A stretch of 64,000 nt of DNA from contig NZ_AEEA01000037.1 in the NCBI RefSeq assembly GCF_000297095.1, positions 1 to 64,000 on the forward strand, given 5' to 3'. This DNA is from Treponema primitia ZAS-1. Lineage in GTDB: Bacteria; Spirochaetota; Spirochaetia; Treponematales; Breznakiellaceae. The notes under the pieces are model-generated. The model saw nothing but the letters and a program-made list of their open reading frames with translations, made no database searches and was not told where the DNA came from. The number at the start of each line of letters is the position of its first letter. Positions within the stretch are counted from its first letter, which is position 1. Below are positions 25,796-33,580 of the stretch, one piece after another. The translations under genes and the position numbers were made by a program.

Positions 25796-26719
25796 CTACT
25801 TCCCCGATCCCAGCGCCGCCCATATTGCATCCCGCATTGCCATCGCGGCTTTCCGGGCTGCTCCTGCAGCAATGGTGTTGTCCGCATTGGCTGCAGCAGC
25901 TTCCGGATTTGAGGACCAGGCCTTGAGGATGGACCGGGAGGCGTTTACCACCCCGCCGTTGCCTTCCCGCAGCAGCAGTGCAGCGTCATCCGCGCCGCCG
26001 CCTTGTGCGCCGTAACCGGGAATGAGGAAGAACAGGTTAGACCGCTTTTCCCGGATGGCTTTGGCTTCTTCCCGCTCGGCGCCGGATTTCGGATCGGCCC
26101 CGACCACTGCGCCGAAAACTCCGTAGCCATGCTTGCCAAGATGGGCGGCGGCCAGTTCCGAAAGGCGGTCCCCAACGGTATCGTAGAGCCGGCCGCCTGT
26201 TTTCAGTTCCTGGTATTCAAAGTCCCGCATACCCTTATTGCTGGTCCGCATGAGTACAAAGGCGCCCTTACCCTTGGTATCCGCCCAGGAAAGCCAAGGC
26301 TCAATAGAGTCCATCCCCATATAGGGGGAGAGGGTAACGAAGTCCGCTTCAAAGTCGCCGTCAAAATGTGCCTTGGCGTAGCGGCTTGCGGTATCCGCAA
26401 TATCCCCCCGCTTAATATCCGCGATGACCAGGGCGCCCCGCTCCCGGATATAGGCCAGGGTTTTAGCGTAGGTCTCAAGCCCCGCGAGACCCAACTCTTC
26501 GTAGTAGGCGATCTGTACCTTGTAACAGGCGGCAATATCCGCCGTTGCGTCAATAATCGCCCTGTTATAAGCCAATACCGCCGCCGCAGGCGAAGAGGCC
26601 CGCTTCAGTTCCACCGGGGGTATATACTCCGTGGAAGTATCCATGCCCACGCACACATGCCCCCGGGCCGCTACCGCTTCGAATAATCGGTCCATGTTAT
26701 ATGTAATACAACTTGTCAT
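25796..26719 (-). CDS. pyrF: Orotidine 5'-phosphate decarboxylase (subfamily 2)
   Basis: Last step of UMP synthesis. It has 307 residues from the ATG at 26719, which overlaps the pyrD stop as ATGA and follows GGGGGAG. The frame could extend to 26770, but only inside pyrD. The catalytic signature ADIKRGDIADTASRYAKAHF has the D-K-x-x-D arrangement. FVTLSPYMGMDSIEPW and FLIPGYGAQGG complete the longer PyrF type 2 pattern. Last gene of the pyrC-pyrK-pyrD-pyrF operon, all joined by 4-nt overlaps or a 2-nt gap. Confidence 0.95.
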   Translation of the reverse strand: MTSCITYNMDRLFEAVAARGHVCVGMDTSTEYIPPVELKRASSPAAAVLAYNRAIIDATADIAACYKVQIAYYEELGLAGLETYAKTLAYIRERGALVIADIKRGDIADTASRYAKAHFDGDFEADFVTLSPYMGMDSIEPWLSWADTKGKGAFVLMRTSNKGMRDFEYQELKTGGRLYDTVGDRLSELAAAHLGKHGYGVFGAVVGADPKSGAEREEAKAIREKRSNLFFLIPGYGAQGGGADDAALLLREGNGGVVNASRSILKAWSSNPEAAAANADNTIAAGAARKAAMAMRDAIWAALGSGK

Positions 26720-27636
26720 ACACTCCCCCGTATTTCTTTGATGTCCGCGATGCCCTGGGATTCCAGCCATGTTTCCAAGCCCGCCAGTATGTCCAGGGAT
26801 ATTTTGGGATTGATGAAATTAGCGGTCCCTATCTGTACCGCCGCGGCTCCTGCCATGATAAATTCCGCCGCGTCCTGCCAGCTCGTTATTCCCCCGGCGC
26901 CCATCACGGGGATTTTTAGGACCCCGGCAAGCTGATGGACCATGCGCAGGGCTATGGGCTTGATGGCGGGGCCGGAAAGTCCCGCGTAGGTATTTTCAAA
27001 CACGGGCCTTCGTTTTTTGATATCGATGGCCATGGCAAGGAAGGTGTTCACCAGTGATACTGCGTCGGCCCCCTCCTCCTCGCAGGCCCGGGCCAGGGCT
27101 GCTATGTCCTCCGCATTGGGGGAGAGCTTTACCATCAGGCGGTGTTTACAAATACTGCGGACAGCGCGCACCACATCTCGGGCAACTTCGGTCTTAACAC
27201 CGAAGGCCATGCCTCCGGCCTTTACATTGGGGCAGGAAATGTTCAGTTCCAGGATATCGAAATCGGCGCCATTGAGGAGTTCCACCCCCGCAAGGTAATC
27301 ATCAATGCTGTGCCCCCCCAGATTAACAATCAACGCCGGACCTTGGGGCCGGGGACCCAGGGTTTGCATAAAGGGAAGTTCCTTTTCAATAAAGACCGGA
27401 ACTCCGGGGTTTTCCAGGCCCACGCTGTTCATCACCCCGGCGGAAGTTTCCCAGATCCGTATGCCCCTATTACCCGTTTTTGCTTCCAGGGTGAGGCCCT
27501 TGGAACAGATCCCCCCCAGGCGGCTCATGTCAAAAATTTCACTGAACTCCCGGCCAAAACCGCAGGTCCCCGAGGCCAGGACCAGGGGGTTTTTGAGGCG
27601 GACACCGGCAAAATCAGTTACAAGGCTGGGCTTCAT
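26716..27636 (-). CDS. pyrD: Dihydroorotate dehydrogenase B, catalytic subunit
   Basis: Oxidises dihydroorotate to orotate with FMN; class 1B, partnered by PyrK. It has 306 residues from the ATG at 27636, 9 nt after GGAGG, with ATGA overlap to pyrK. The ORF continues upstream to 27717 inside pyrK, but that extension has no start signal. It shows NPLVLASGTCGFG, the SKGLTL strand, the LELNISCPNVKAGG motif with the catalytic Cys (class 1 enzymes use Cys as base), and PVMGAGGITSWQDA for FMN phosphate. The class 1B type with PyrK means NAD is the final acceptor, fitting an anaerobe. Confidence 0.95.
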   Translation of the reverse strand: MKPSLVTDFAGVRLKNPLVLASGTCGFGREFSEIFDMSRLGGICSKGLTLEAKTGNRGIRIWETSAGVMNSVGLENPGVPVFIEKELPFMQTLGPRPQGPALIVNLGGHSIDDYLAGVELLNGADFDILELNISCPNVKAGGMAFGVKTEVARDVVRAVRSICKHRLMVKLSPNAEDIAALARACEEEGADAVSLVNTFLAMAIDIKKRRPVFENTYAGLSGPAIKPIALRMVHQLAGVLKIPVMGAGGITSWQDAAEFIMAGAAAVQIGTANFINPKISLDILAGLETWLESQGIADIKEIRGSV

Positions 27637-28505
27637 AGGCCGAACACCTCCGCTGCGGGAAACACCGGGCCGTCTTTGCAGACCTTTTTGTTTCCCGTCA
27701 CCGTTTTTCTGCTGCACCCGTAACAGGCCCCCACTCCGCAGGCCATGCGGCTCTCCAGGGATACAAAGAGCCTATCCCCTACCCCGGCGGCCTTGCACTT
27801 TTCCCAGAGGACCTTCATCATAATTTCCGGGCCGCAGGTAAAAATCCAGTCGTAACCCGCAGGGTCAATATCGTCGGTGATAAGGCCGCCAACATTCACG
27901 GTAAGCCTATCCGCATGTTGTAACGGAGTTCCCCGCGCTACTTGCAACGGAGTTCCCCGCGCTACTTGCAACGGAGTTCCCCGCGCAAGGCCCCGGTATT
28001 CCTCAGTCAGGAAAGATGCGCCGCTGAAGCCCAGGTACAGGTCAACCGTGCAGCCGGCGGCGCTCGTACCAAGTGCGGCCTTCGTACCATTTGCGGCGCT
28101 CGTGCTGCAAGCGGCGCGGTACTGTTTCGCCCCCAGATAAAACGGGGCGATTCCTGCGCCGCCGCCTACCATTGCAACCCTTCCGCGTACATCGGGGAAG
28201 CCTCTCCCAAGAGGCCCCTGAACAGTGATACTGTCACCTGGTTTGAGTTGGGAAAATATCGCCGTTCCCCGGCCTACGGTTTTATATAAGAAAGAAATCC
28301 TGTCTCCATCGGCGTCGAATATACTGATGGGCCGGGAAAGTACGGGGATACTGTCCCAGGAACGGAGCATGCAGAACTGCCCGGCGCGGATCGCAGGGAT
28401 ACTGCCTTGAGTCCCATCCCAGGCAGTGCAGTCCCGGGCGGTACATTCTGTTTCCAGCAGATAAAAGTCCGGCGAAACCTGCCGGTTGGAAATAACCCCG
28501 GCCAT
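27633..28505 (-). CDS. pyrK: Dihydroorotate dehydrogenase electron-transfer subunit
   Basis: Carries FAD and a [2Fe-2S] cluster and passes electrons from PyrD to NAD. The 290 residues include the FAD motif RPISIFD, the GPLGRGF loop, the NAD-binding segment MVGGGAGIAPF, and a C-terminal cluster motif CGVGACYGCSRK with a later Cys (C-x4-C-x2-C-xn-C). It is longer than usual because of two low-complexity inserts. One is an Ala/Thr-rich stretch near residues 130-150. The other is three copies of an 8-residue unit (RGTPLQVA) near residues 173-196, encoded by a 24-bp tandem repeat. The reading frame remains open, so the protein is probably functional. It is 2 bp after pyrC. Confidence 0.93.
   Translation of the reverse strand: MAGVISNRQVSPDFYLLETECTARDCTAWDGTQGSIPAIRAGQFCMLRSWDSIPVLSRPISIFDADGDRISFLYKTVGRGTAIFSQLKPGDSITVQGPLGRGFPDVRGRVAMVGGGAGIAPFYLGAKQYRAACSTSAANGTKAALGTSAAGCTVDLYLGFSGASFLTEEYRGLARGTPLQVARGTPLQVARGTPLQHADRLTVNVGGLITDDIDPAGYDWIFTCGPEIMMKVLWEKCKAAGVGDRLFVSLESRMACGVGACYGCSRKTVTGNKKVCKDGPVFPAAEVFGL
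27922..27986. repeat. 24-bp tandem repeat (2.7 copies) inside pyrK
   Basis: Two full copies (27922-27945, 27946-27969) and 17 bases of a third (27970-27986) are identical apart from the truncation. The unit starts AACGGAGTTCCCCGCGC on the plus strand and encodes RGTPLQVA on the minus strand. Perfect identity indicates recent slippage expansion that keeps the frame. Confidence 0.9.
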
Positions 28506-28507
28506 TG

Positions 28508-29806
28508 CTACGCCTCCCCGTCCTGGTAAACGATTTTCCCGGCGCAGATGGTGTACTTCACCTTCCCCGTCAGGGTCTGTCCGATAAAGGGTGAATTTGC
28601 GGATTTGGAGACAAAGCCGGAAACGGTCCAGGTTTCCCTATCATCAATGATGGTGATGTCCGCAGGACCGCCCTCCGCCAGAAACCCCGCTTCAAGCCCG
28701 TAGAGCGCCGCCGGAGCCGCCGTCATTTTTCCGATAAGCTCGCTCAGGCTGAGGTACCCCGGCAGGACCAGGTTGGTGATCCCCAGGGCCAGGGCGGTCT
28801 CCAGGCCTATGAGCCCGCTGGGGGCTTCGGCAAAGGGCCGGGATTTTTCTTCGGCGCCATGGGGGGCGTGGTCCGTAGCAATCATGTCGATGGTCCCGTC
28901 CTTAAGCCCCTCGATAAGAGCCCGGCGATCCCGCTCGGTACGCAGGGGCGGGTTGAGCTTCGCCAGGGTTCCTTGGGTAAGGACCGCATCCTCGGTGAGG
29001 GAAAAATGCTGGGGGGTCACTTCGGCGGTAAGCCGGGCAGTACAGCCAAGGCGCTTCGCCAGCCGCACAAGCTCCAGGGATTCGGCGCAGCTAAGGTGCT
29101 GAATATGGACCCGGGCGCCCGTGGCTAGGGCAAGCATACAGTCCCGGGCTACAAGGGAGCTTTCCGACACCGCCGGGGCTCCGGTCATTCCCAGAGCGGC
29201 GGACACCTTCCCTTCGTTTATACCGGGTATGCCAATCAGGGCGGGATCCTCCTCGTGGAGGCTGATGGGGGCATCCAGTTCCCGGGCGGCTAACAGGGCC
29301 TTTTGCAAAAAGGCAGCGTCCCGGATAGGGATGCCGTCATCGCTAAAGCCCAGGGCGCCGAGCTTTTTAAGCGCCGCCATGTCGGTAAGCTCCACGCCGC
29401 CCATGCCTTTGCTTAGCGCCGCCACGGTGTAGACCCGGATAACAGCCTTTGCCGCCTTAGCCAGGACCTCCGTCAGGGTTTCGGCGTTATCCACCGGCGG
29501 CTTGGTATTGGCCATGCAGACCACGCTGGTGAAGCCGCCCCGGGCCGCAGCCGCCGCTCCGGACGCAATATCTTCCTTATAGGTTAAGCCGGGATCGCGG
29601 AAGTGGACGTGTACGTCAACCAGACCGGGAACAACCGTCTTCCCCCGGGCGTCGATAACCTGCTCATAGACGCCATCCCGGGGATCAATCTTCCCAATAC
29701 GGGTGATCCGGCCGCTTTCCAGGGCTATATCCAGGATATCGTCCATGCCGGGCCTTTGGTCCGAGGATAGGGGGTTGAGCAGGCGGCCGCCTGAGATTAA
29801 GGTCAT
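28508..29806 (-). CDS. pyrC: Dihydroorotase
   Basis: Cyclises carbamoyl-aspartate to dihydroorotate. It is a 432-residue class I (PyrC/allantoinase-like) amidohydrolase. The metal motif DVHVHFRDPG appears near residue 58. The YKEDIASGAAAAARGGFT segment carries the Lys that follows in this class, and VHIQHLS and IATDHAPH supply the other metal ligands. GGAGGG stands 11 nt before the ATG at 29806. First gene of the pyrCKDF operon; pyrBI are located separately at 57.6 kb. Confidence 0.95.
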   Translation of the reverse strand: MTLISGGRLLNPLSSDQRPGMDDILDIALESGRITRIGKIDPRDGVYEQVIDARGKTVVPGLVDVHVHFRDPGLTYKEDIASGAAAAARGGFTSVVCMANTKPPVDNAETLTEVLAKAAKAVIRVYTVAALSKGMGGVELTDMAALKKLGALGFSDDGIPIRDAAFLQKALLAARELDAPISLHEEDPALIGIPGINEGKVSAALGMTGAPAVSESSLVARDCMLALATGARVHIQHLSCAESLELVRLAKRLGCTARLTAEVTPQHFSLTEDAVLTQGTLAKLNPPLRTERDRRALIEGLKDGTIDMIATDHAPHGAEEKSRPFAEAPSGLIGLETALALGITNLVLPGYLSLSELIGKMTAAPAALYGLEAGFLAEGGPADITIIDDRETWTVSGFVSKSANSPFIGQTLTGKVKYTICAGKIVYQDGEA

Positions 29807-29878
29807 GATGTTTTATACCCTCCGGAATGAATCGTAGCAAGGGGACAATGGTTGAAACATCGCCCTTTGGTTAATACG

Positions 29879-30205
29879 TCACGATGATAGATAGAGGAAT
29901 TCTTTAAGGGCAGTTTCAAGGGAGAGAATATCAACGTCCGATAATATGCCTATTTTACTTTTTAACCGGCTTTTATCGGCGCTCATAATCTGGTCAGACA
30001 TTGCTTTGTTTTGTGTGCCGTTGACCGTTACGATTGCCTCCCCGGGATATACACGGGATGTATTGCTCGTAACCGGGACAACAACAACACGGCTTAAATG
30101 CTGGTTAGCAATGTTATTGCTAACAATTATCGCCGGCCGTGTTTTCCGAATTTCTGAACCTACAGCGGGATCAAATTCAACCCACCAGATACTTCCACGG
30201 GTCAT
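29879..30205 (-). CDS. MazF/PemK-family toxin
   Basis: A 108-residue mRNA-interferase fold: MTRGSIWWVEFDPAVGSEIRKTRPAIIVSNN is the classical start with the conserved G-E/S-x-R-x-x-R-P core. VVVVPVTSN carries the following strand with the catalytic Thr-Ser, and QIMSADKSRL the later core strand. The ATG at 30205 overlaps the antitoxin stop by 4 nt. Family function: sequence-specific RNA cleavage when the antitoxin is lost. Complete, with no visible lesion. Confidence 0.92.
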   Translation of the reverse strand: MTRGSIWWVEFDPAVGSEIRKTRPAIIVSNNIANQHLSRVVVVPVTSNTSRVYPGEAIVTVNGTQNKAMSDQIMSADKSRLKSKIGILSDVDILSLETALKEFLYLSS

Positions 30206-30429
30206 ACATGCTTATCCGCCGGGCCAAAATAAGCATTGCACCATTCCTGGGCTTCTTTTTCTCGTTCTGTATCGGCAGCCATTGCTTTGTATGCTTCTTC
30301 AAGCGATTGAGTTTTATTTTGGGAACGGACAAGGTTTGAGATATATTCTCCCAGTGTTTTTTTGGCGATTAACGGCGCAAGGGTATTATAAACATCTTCC
30401 TCAACGGATATGGTAATTTGTTTTTGCAT
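30202..30429 (-). CDS. Antitoxin of the MazF-like toxin
   Basis: 75 residues from the ATG at 30429, 9 nt after AGGAG (a TTG two codons earlier is too close to the Shine-Dalgarno). The N-terminal QITISVEEDVYNTLAPLIA, with GEYISNLVRS following, is a ribbon-helix-helix-like DNA-binding part. The C-terminal Glu/Ala-rich tail, ending in WCNAYFGPA, is the probable toxin-binding segment. It overlaps the toxin start by 4 nt and is placed first, as usual for mazEF-type operons. Confidence 0.85.
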   Translation of the reverse strand: MQKQITISVEEDVYNTLAPLIAKKTLGEYISNLVRSQNKTQSLEEAYKAMAADTEREKEAQEWCNAYFGPADKHV

Positions 30430-30573
30430 TTGCAAATACTCCTATATAAATATACTCCCAAAATCATGTATTTTCAAGGCAACGGTTGGTTCGAGCTGCG
30501 TGATTTGATACTTTTAGGGGCTTCATGGGAAAACCTTACTATAAAATACGAAGAAAAAGCTACGTTTAGGCTA
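30430..30573. other. Spacer between mazEF-like pair and nitrogenase-like operon
   Basis: The spacer contains the antitoxin ribosome-binding site and AT-rich DNA. A plus-strand frame of 41 codons (30466-30591) ends inside the promoter below and shows no recognisable family, so I do not call it a gene. Confidence 0.4.
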
Positions 30574-30602
30574 TTGACAAAAAGGGGGTAAATTAATAAT
30601 AT
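30574..30602 (+). promoter_or_regulatory. Promoter of the nifDK-like operon 1
   Basis: TTGACA (30574-30579), a 17-nt spacer and TAATAT (30597-30602) form the promoter. The downstream sequence ATATTAAACATAT aligns without gaps with the promoters at 40352 and 45194 on the minus strand, marking a shared regulon. Confidence 0.75.
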
Positions 30603-30620
30603 ATTAAACATATCTAATTT

Positions 30621-30713
30621 GTAGGATATAGTAGTTAACCGGACATCCGGAGGCTCAAAAAATCCCGAAAGGGGCTTTTTGAGCCTTTTTTTGGTTCCGG
30701 GGTAGGGAACCAA
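30621..30713 (+). terminator. Leader attenuator of operon 1: conserved hairpin plus intrinsic terminator
   Basis: The transcript leader has GTAGGATA (30621-30628), 8 nt, AACCGG and a small hairpin CCGG-ACAT-CCGG (30639-30650). A strong terminator follows: GGCTCAAAAA pairs with the complementary arm and a run of seven T ends at 30692. A further hairpin (30691-30713, TTGGTTCC/GGAACCAA) overlaps the T tract. The terminator lies 54 nt before the first gene, so expression needs read-through. The same order of elements occurs before two other operons of the locus. Confidence 0.75.
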
Positions 30714-30746
30714 ACACTGGGAAACCCTGAAAGGAGAATTGCATAT

Positions 30747-32213
30747 ATGAGTATTTTTAGTACGACGCCGGAAATTGAAGTACGGGAGCGCCGTTTACAC
30801 TCGATCATTTCGTATACCGGGTCCGCAAAGGATCTGTACGAAAAATCAAAGGACCGCTCTATTGTCCATACCGAGCGTTCCTACAGCCAGTGCAGTTCCT
30901 GCGCTGAAGGCTGCGCCGGGGTTGTAACCCATATACGGGATACGGCGGTGGTGTTTCATGCCCCCATAGGCTGTGACGCGGGGATGTTCAACAACGCCCT
31001 GGCCTCCAACGGTACCGCCGTGGCCCGGGGAAAACAGGAATTCAAGCTGAATATGCTCAGCAGCAACATCCTGGAACAGGATACTATCTTCGGGGCCACA
31101 GAAAAACTGCGTAACGCCATACGGGAGGCTGACAAACGGTTTCACCCCAGGGCGATATTTGTAACCACCTCCTGCGCCTCGGGCATTATCGGGGAAGATG
31201 TGGAAAGCGTGGCCGATGAAATGGAAGAAGAACTGGGGTACCCCATAGCGCCGATTTACTGCGAGGGCTTTAAGTCGCGGATATGGTCATCGGGGTTTGA
31301 CGCCGCCTTCCACGGGGTACTGCGAAAACTGGTAAAGCCGCCGGTAAAAAAGCAGGAGGATCTGATCAACGTCTTTAACTTTGAGGGGACCGATACCTTT
31401 ACCCCTATCCTCTCCCGCATGGGACTGCGGGTTAATTACCTGCTGCCCCTTACTTCCCTTGAGGAAGTGGAAACCATATCCGAAGCGGTCTGCTCAACCA
31501 CCATCTGCGAAACCCTGTCCATGTATGTGGCGGCGGTGCTGGAGGAAAAATACGGCGTGCCCGAGGTAAAGGCGCCCTCCCCCTACGGCATTGACTGGAC
31601 GAATAAATGGCTGCGGGCCATTGGAAAAATCACAAACCGGGAAGAACAGGCGGAACGGATCATCAAAGAGGATGAAGAAAAATACCGGGAAGAACTTGAG
31701 TATTACAAGGAAAAACTCAAGGGCAAGAAGGTGTATGTGGTCTCCGGAGATTCCTTTGCCCATAACCTGGCCAACATTGGTAAAAGCCTGGGGCTTGAAC
31801 TGGTGGGGGCAACATCACTGCACCACGATCTCAAGACCGATAATCCCGATTCGGTTAATACCCTGAGCGCATTAATCGAAACTAACGGCGATATACCGAA
31901 TTTTTCGGTCTGCAATATGCAGCCCTACCAGATTACCAAGATACTTCAAAGGCTGAAGCCGGACCTTCTGGTATGCCGGCACGGGGGACTTACCACCTTA
32001 GGTTCCAAGCTGGGCATTCCGGCAATTCTGGAGGGGGATGCAAATTACAGCATCGGGTATGAGGGAGTTGTCAAAATGGGGCGGCGTTTTTACGAAGCCC
32101 TGCGGACAAAAAAATTGGTTGATACTATTGCCAGCCATGTAAAGCTGCCCTACACCAGTTGGTGGCTGGCGGAAAGTGATCCCTTTTATTTCCAGCGGGG
32201 GAATGAAAAATGA
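30747..32213 (+). CDS. Nitrogenase-like component 1, alpha (NifD-like) subunit, copy 1
   Basis: Half of a NifDK-type reductase, 488 residues. P-cluster-type cysteines: Cys52 in QCSSCAEGCAG, Cys76 in FHAPIGC and Cys143 in TSCASGIIGED. Cys49 and Cys56 are extra, forming C-x2-C-x3-C. Cys254 (TICETLSMYVA, before EEKYGVP) corresponds to the cofactor ligand Cys275 of Azotobacter NifD. By-eye alignment of CEGFKSRIWSSGF gives Trp at the Gln191 site and Phe at the His195 site. GDANYSIGY puts Gly at the His442 ligand. So it is a cofactor-bearing relative of nitrogenase with a remodelled pocket, not a standard NifD. AAGGAG precedes the start, and the stop overlaps the next gene (ATGA). Inferred role: reduction of a sulfur- or other heteroatom-containing compound. 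Confidence 0.9.
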   Translation: MSIFSTTPEIEVRERRLHSIISYTGSAKDLYEKSKDRSIVHTERSYSQCSSCAEGCAGVVTHIRDTAVVFHAPIGCDAGMFNNALASNGTAVARGKQEFKLNMLSSNILEQDTIFGATEKLRNAIREADKRFHPRAIFVTTSCASGIIGEDVESVADEMEEELGYPIAPIYCEGFKSRIWSSGFDAAFHGVLRKLVKPPVKKQEDLINVFNFEGTDTFTPILSRMGLRVNYLLPLTSLEEVETISEAVCSTTICETLSMYVAAVLEEKYGVPEVKAPSPYGIDWTNKWLRAIGKITNREEQAERIIKEDEEKYREELEYYKEKLKGKKVYVVSGDSFAHNLANIGKSLGLELVGATSLHHDLKTDNPDSVNTLSALIETNGDIPNFSVCNMQPYQITKILQRLKPDLLVCRHGGLTTLGSKLGIPAILEGDANYSIGYEGVVKMGRRFYEALRTKKLVDTIASHVKLPYTSWWLAESDPFYFQRGNEK

Positions 32214-33571
32214 GTGCCGTAGTAGAACAACCACGCTATTCCTGCGCCCTGGCGGCCCAACAAACCGTACTGGCCATACCCGGCGCCCATCCCATCGTTC
32301 ATGCCGGTCCGGGATGCTCCACCAAGGTTTCCGGGTTTACCACCATTAGTGCCGGGCATCAGGGGGAAGGATTTTCCGGGGGCAATATCGTCTCCAGCAC
32401 TAATTCCTGCGAACAGGAAGTGGTATTCGGCGGAGAGCAAAAGCTGCGCACCACCATTGACGGCGCCCTGCAGGTGCTGGAGGGTGATCTCTTTGTGGTC
32501 CTTACCGGATGCACCGCAGATATTGTGGGGGATGATTCGATTAACATCGCTAAGGAGTATGCGGAACAGGGCAAACCCCTGGTGGGGGTCGAGACCGCCG
32601 GATTTAAGGGTAACAGCTACATCGGACACGATCTGGTGGTGAACGCCATCCTTGAACAATACCTCGGTGATGTAACGGCAAAACCCCGGAAGGGTCTGGT
32701 GAATGTCTTTTCCGTGGTGCCCTACCAGGATCCCTTCTGGCGGGGGGATCTTGAAACCGTCAAAAAACTGCTGGAATCCATTGGGCTTGAGGCCCATGTG
32801 TTCTACGGTTATACGGCGGAGGGGACCGCAGAATGGAAGGATATTCCCAACGCACAATTTAACCTTTTGCTTTCCCCCTGGGTCGGCTTGAGCAGCGTAA
32901 AACTGCTGGAAGAAAAATACGGCACACCTTTTCTACACTACCCAATACTGCCTGTGGGCGCCAAAGAAACGAGCAGGTTTCTGCGGGAGCTTGCCGCCTT
33001 TGCGGGTATAGAAAAGACGGTGGTAGAAGGGGTTGTAAAAAAAGAAGAAGACCGGTTTTACCAGTACCTGGTCTCCATGATAGATTTTCTGGCGGAATTC
33101 CGCAACAACCTGCCCTCGGAACTATACACCGTGGCGGACAGCGCCTATGCGGTTGGCCAAAGCAGTTTCCTGGTGAACGAAATCGGCTTTATCCCCAAGG
33201 GGGTGTATATCACCGACGGCGCTGAGGAAAGCCATATTAGGATCATCACCGAAGCTACAGCCCAACGGGATCAGGAACTGTCGGAACTGCTGGTATTTGA
33301 GACCGACGGCGGCCTGGTCCAGCAGGATATCCGGAAAAAACTGGGGAAATCCCGGAAAGCCCTGTTTCTGGGGAGCAGCTGGGAAAAAATGCTTGCCAAG
33401 GAAACGAATAATCTCTATGCCTTCACAAGCCTTCCCCTGCCGGAGACGGTGATTGTTAATAATACTTTTCTTGGCTATGACGGCGGCCTTAACCTTCTGG
33501 AAGACATTTATTCCAATGTGTTCAAAACAAAGACCACCACATCCAGAACACAAATTCTAATTGATGAATAG
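32210..33571 (+). CDS. Nitrogenase-like component 1, beta (NifK-like) subunit, copy 1
   Basis: 453 residues; partner of the preceding alpha subunit, translationally coupled by ATGA. P-cluster cysteines are Cys12 (YSCALAAQQT), Cys36 (HAGPGCSTK, the HGSQGC equivalent) and Cys101 (LTGCTADIVGDD). It starts right at the first ligand and so lacks the N-terminal extension of true NifK. An additional Cys67 lies in TNSCEQEVVFGGE, a position rich in Cys/Ser in the paralogues. Conserved VPYQDPFWRGD and PILPVGAKET segments recur in all three copies here. Component 1 probably assembles as an alpha2beta2 tetramer receiving electrons from the single NifH-like protein encoded at 44.2 kb. Confidence 0.9.
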   Translation: MSAVVEQPRYSCALAAQQTVLAIPGAHPIVHAGPGCSTKVSGFTTISAGHQGEGFSGGNIVSSTNSCEQEVVFGGEQKLRTTIDGALQVLEGDLFVVLTGCTADIVGDDSINIAKEYAEQGKPLVGVETAGFKGNSYIGHDLVVNAILEQYLGDVTAKPRKGLVNVFSVVPYQDPFWRGDLETVKKLLESIGLEAHVFYGYTAEGTAEWKDIPNAQFNLLLSPWVGLSSVKLLEEKYGTPFLHYPILPVGAKETSRFLRELAAFAGIEKTVVEGVVKKEEDRFYQYLVSMIDFLAEFRNNLPSELYTVADSAYAVGQSSFLVNEIGFIPKGVYITDGAEESHIRIITEATAQRDQELSELLVFETDGGLVQQDIRKKLGKSRKALFLGSSWEKMLAKETNNLYAFTSLPLPETVIVNNTFLGYDGGLNLLEDIYSNVFKTKTTTSRTQILIDE

Positions 33572-33580
33572 GAGAAAACC

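Noticed and set aside
27922..27986. Short repeats as a CRISPR array
   Set aside because: The 24-bp units are head-to-tail without spacers and lie in frame inside pyrK; no cas genes are present.
30466..30591. 41-codon ORF upstream of the nifDK-like operon
   Set aside because: It ends inside the operon promoter, lacks a ribosome-binding site and resembles nothing known. The resemblance of its LLTKRG end to the YezD-like LTKKLV end comes from the shared TTGACAAAAA promoter sequence.
30621..30713. Leader as a known riboswitch (S-box, SAM-II, preQ1, Moco, guanidine) or an ANTAR two-hairpin target
   Set aside because: The roughly 40-nt conserved part lacks the core motifs of these classes, and the hairpin loops are 4-5 nt rather than ANTAR hexaloops with A1/G4.
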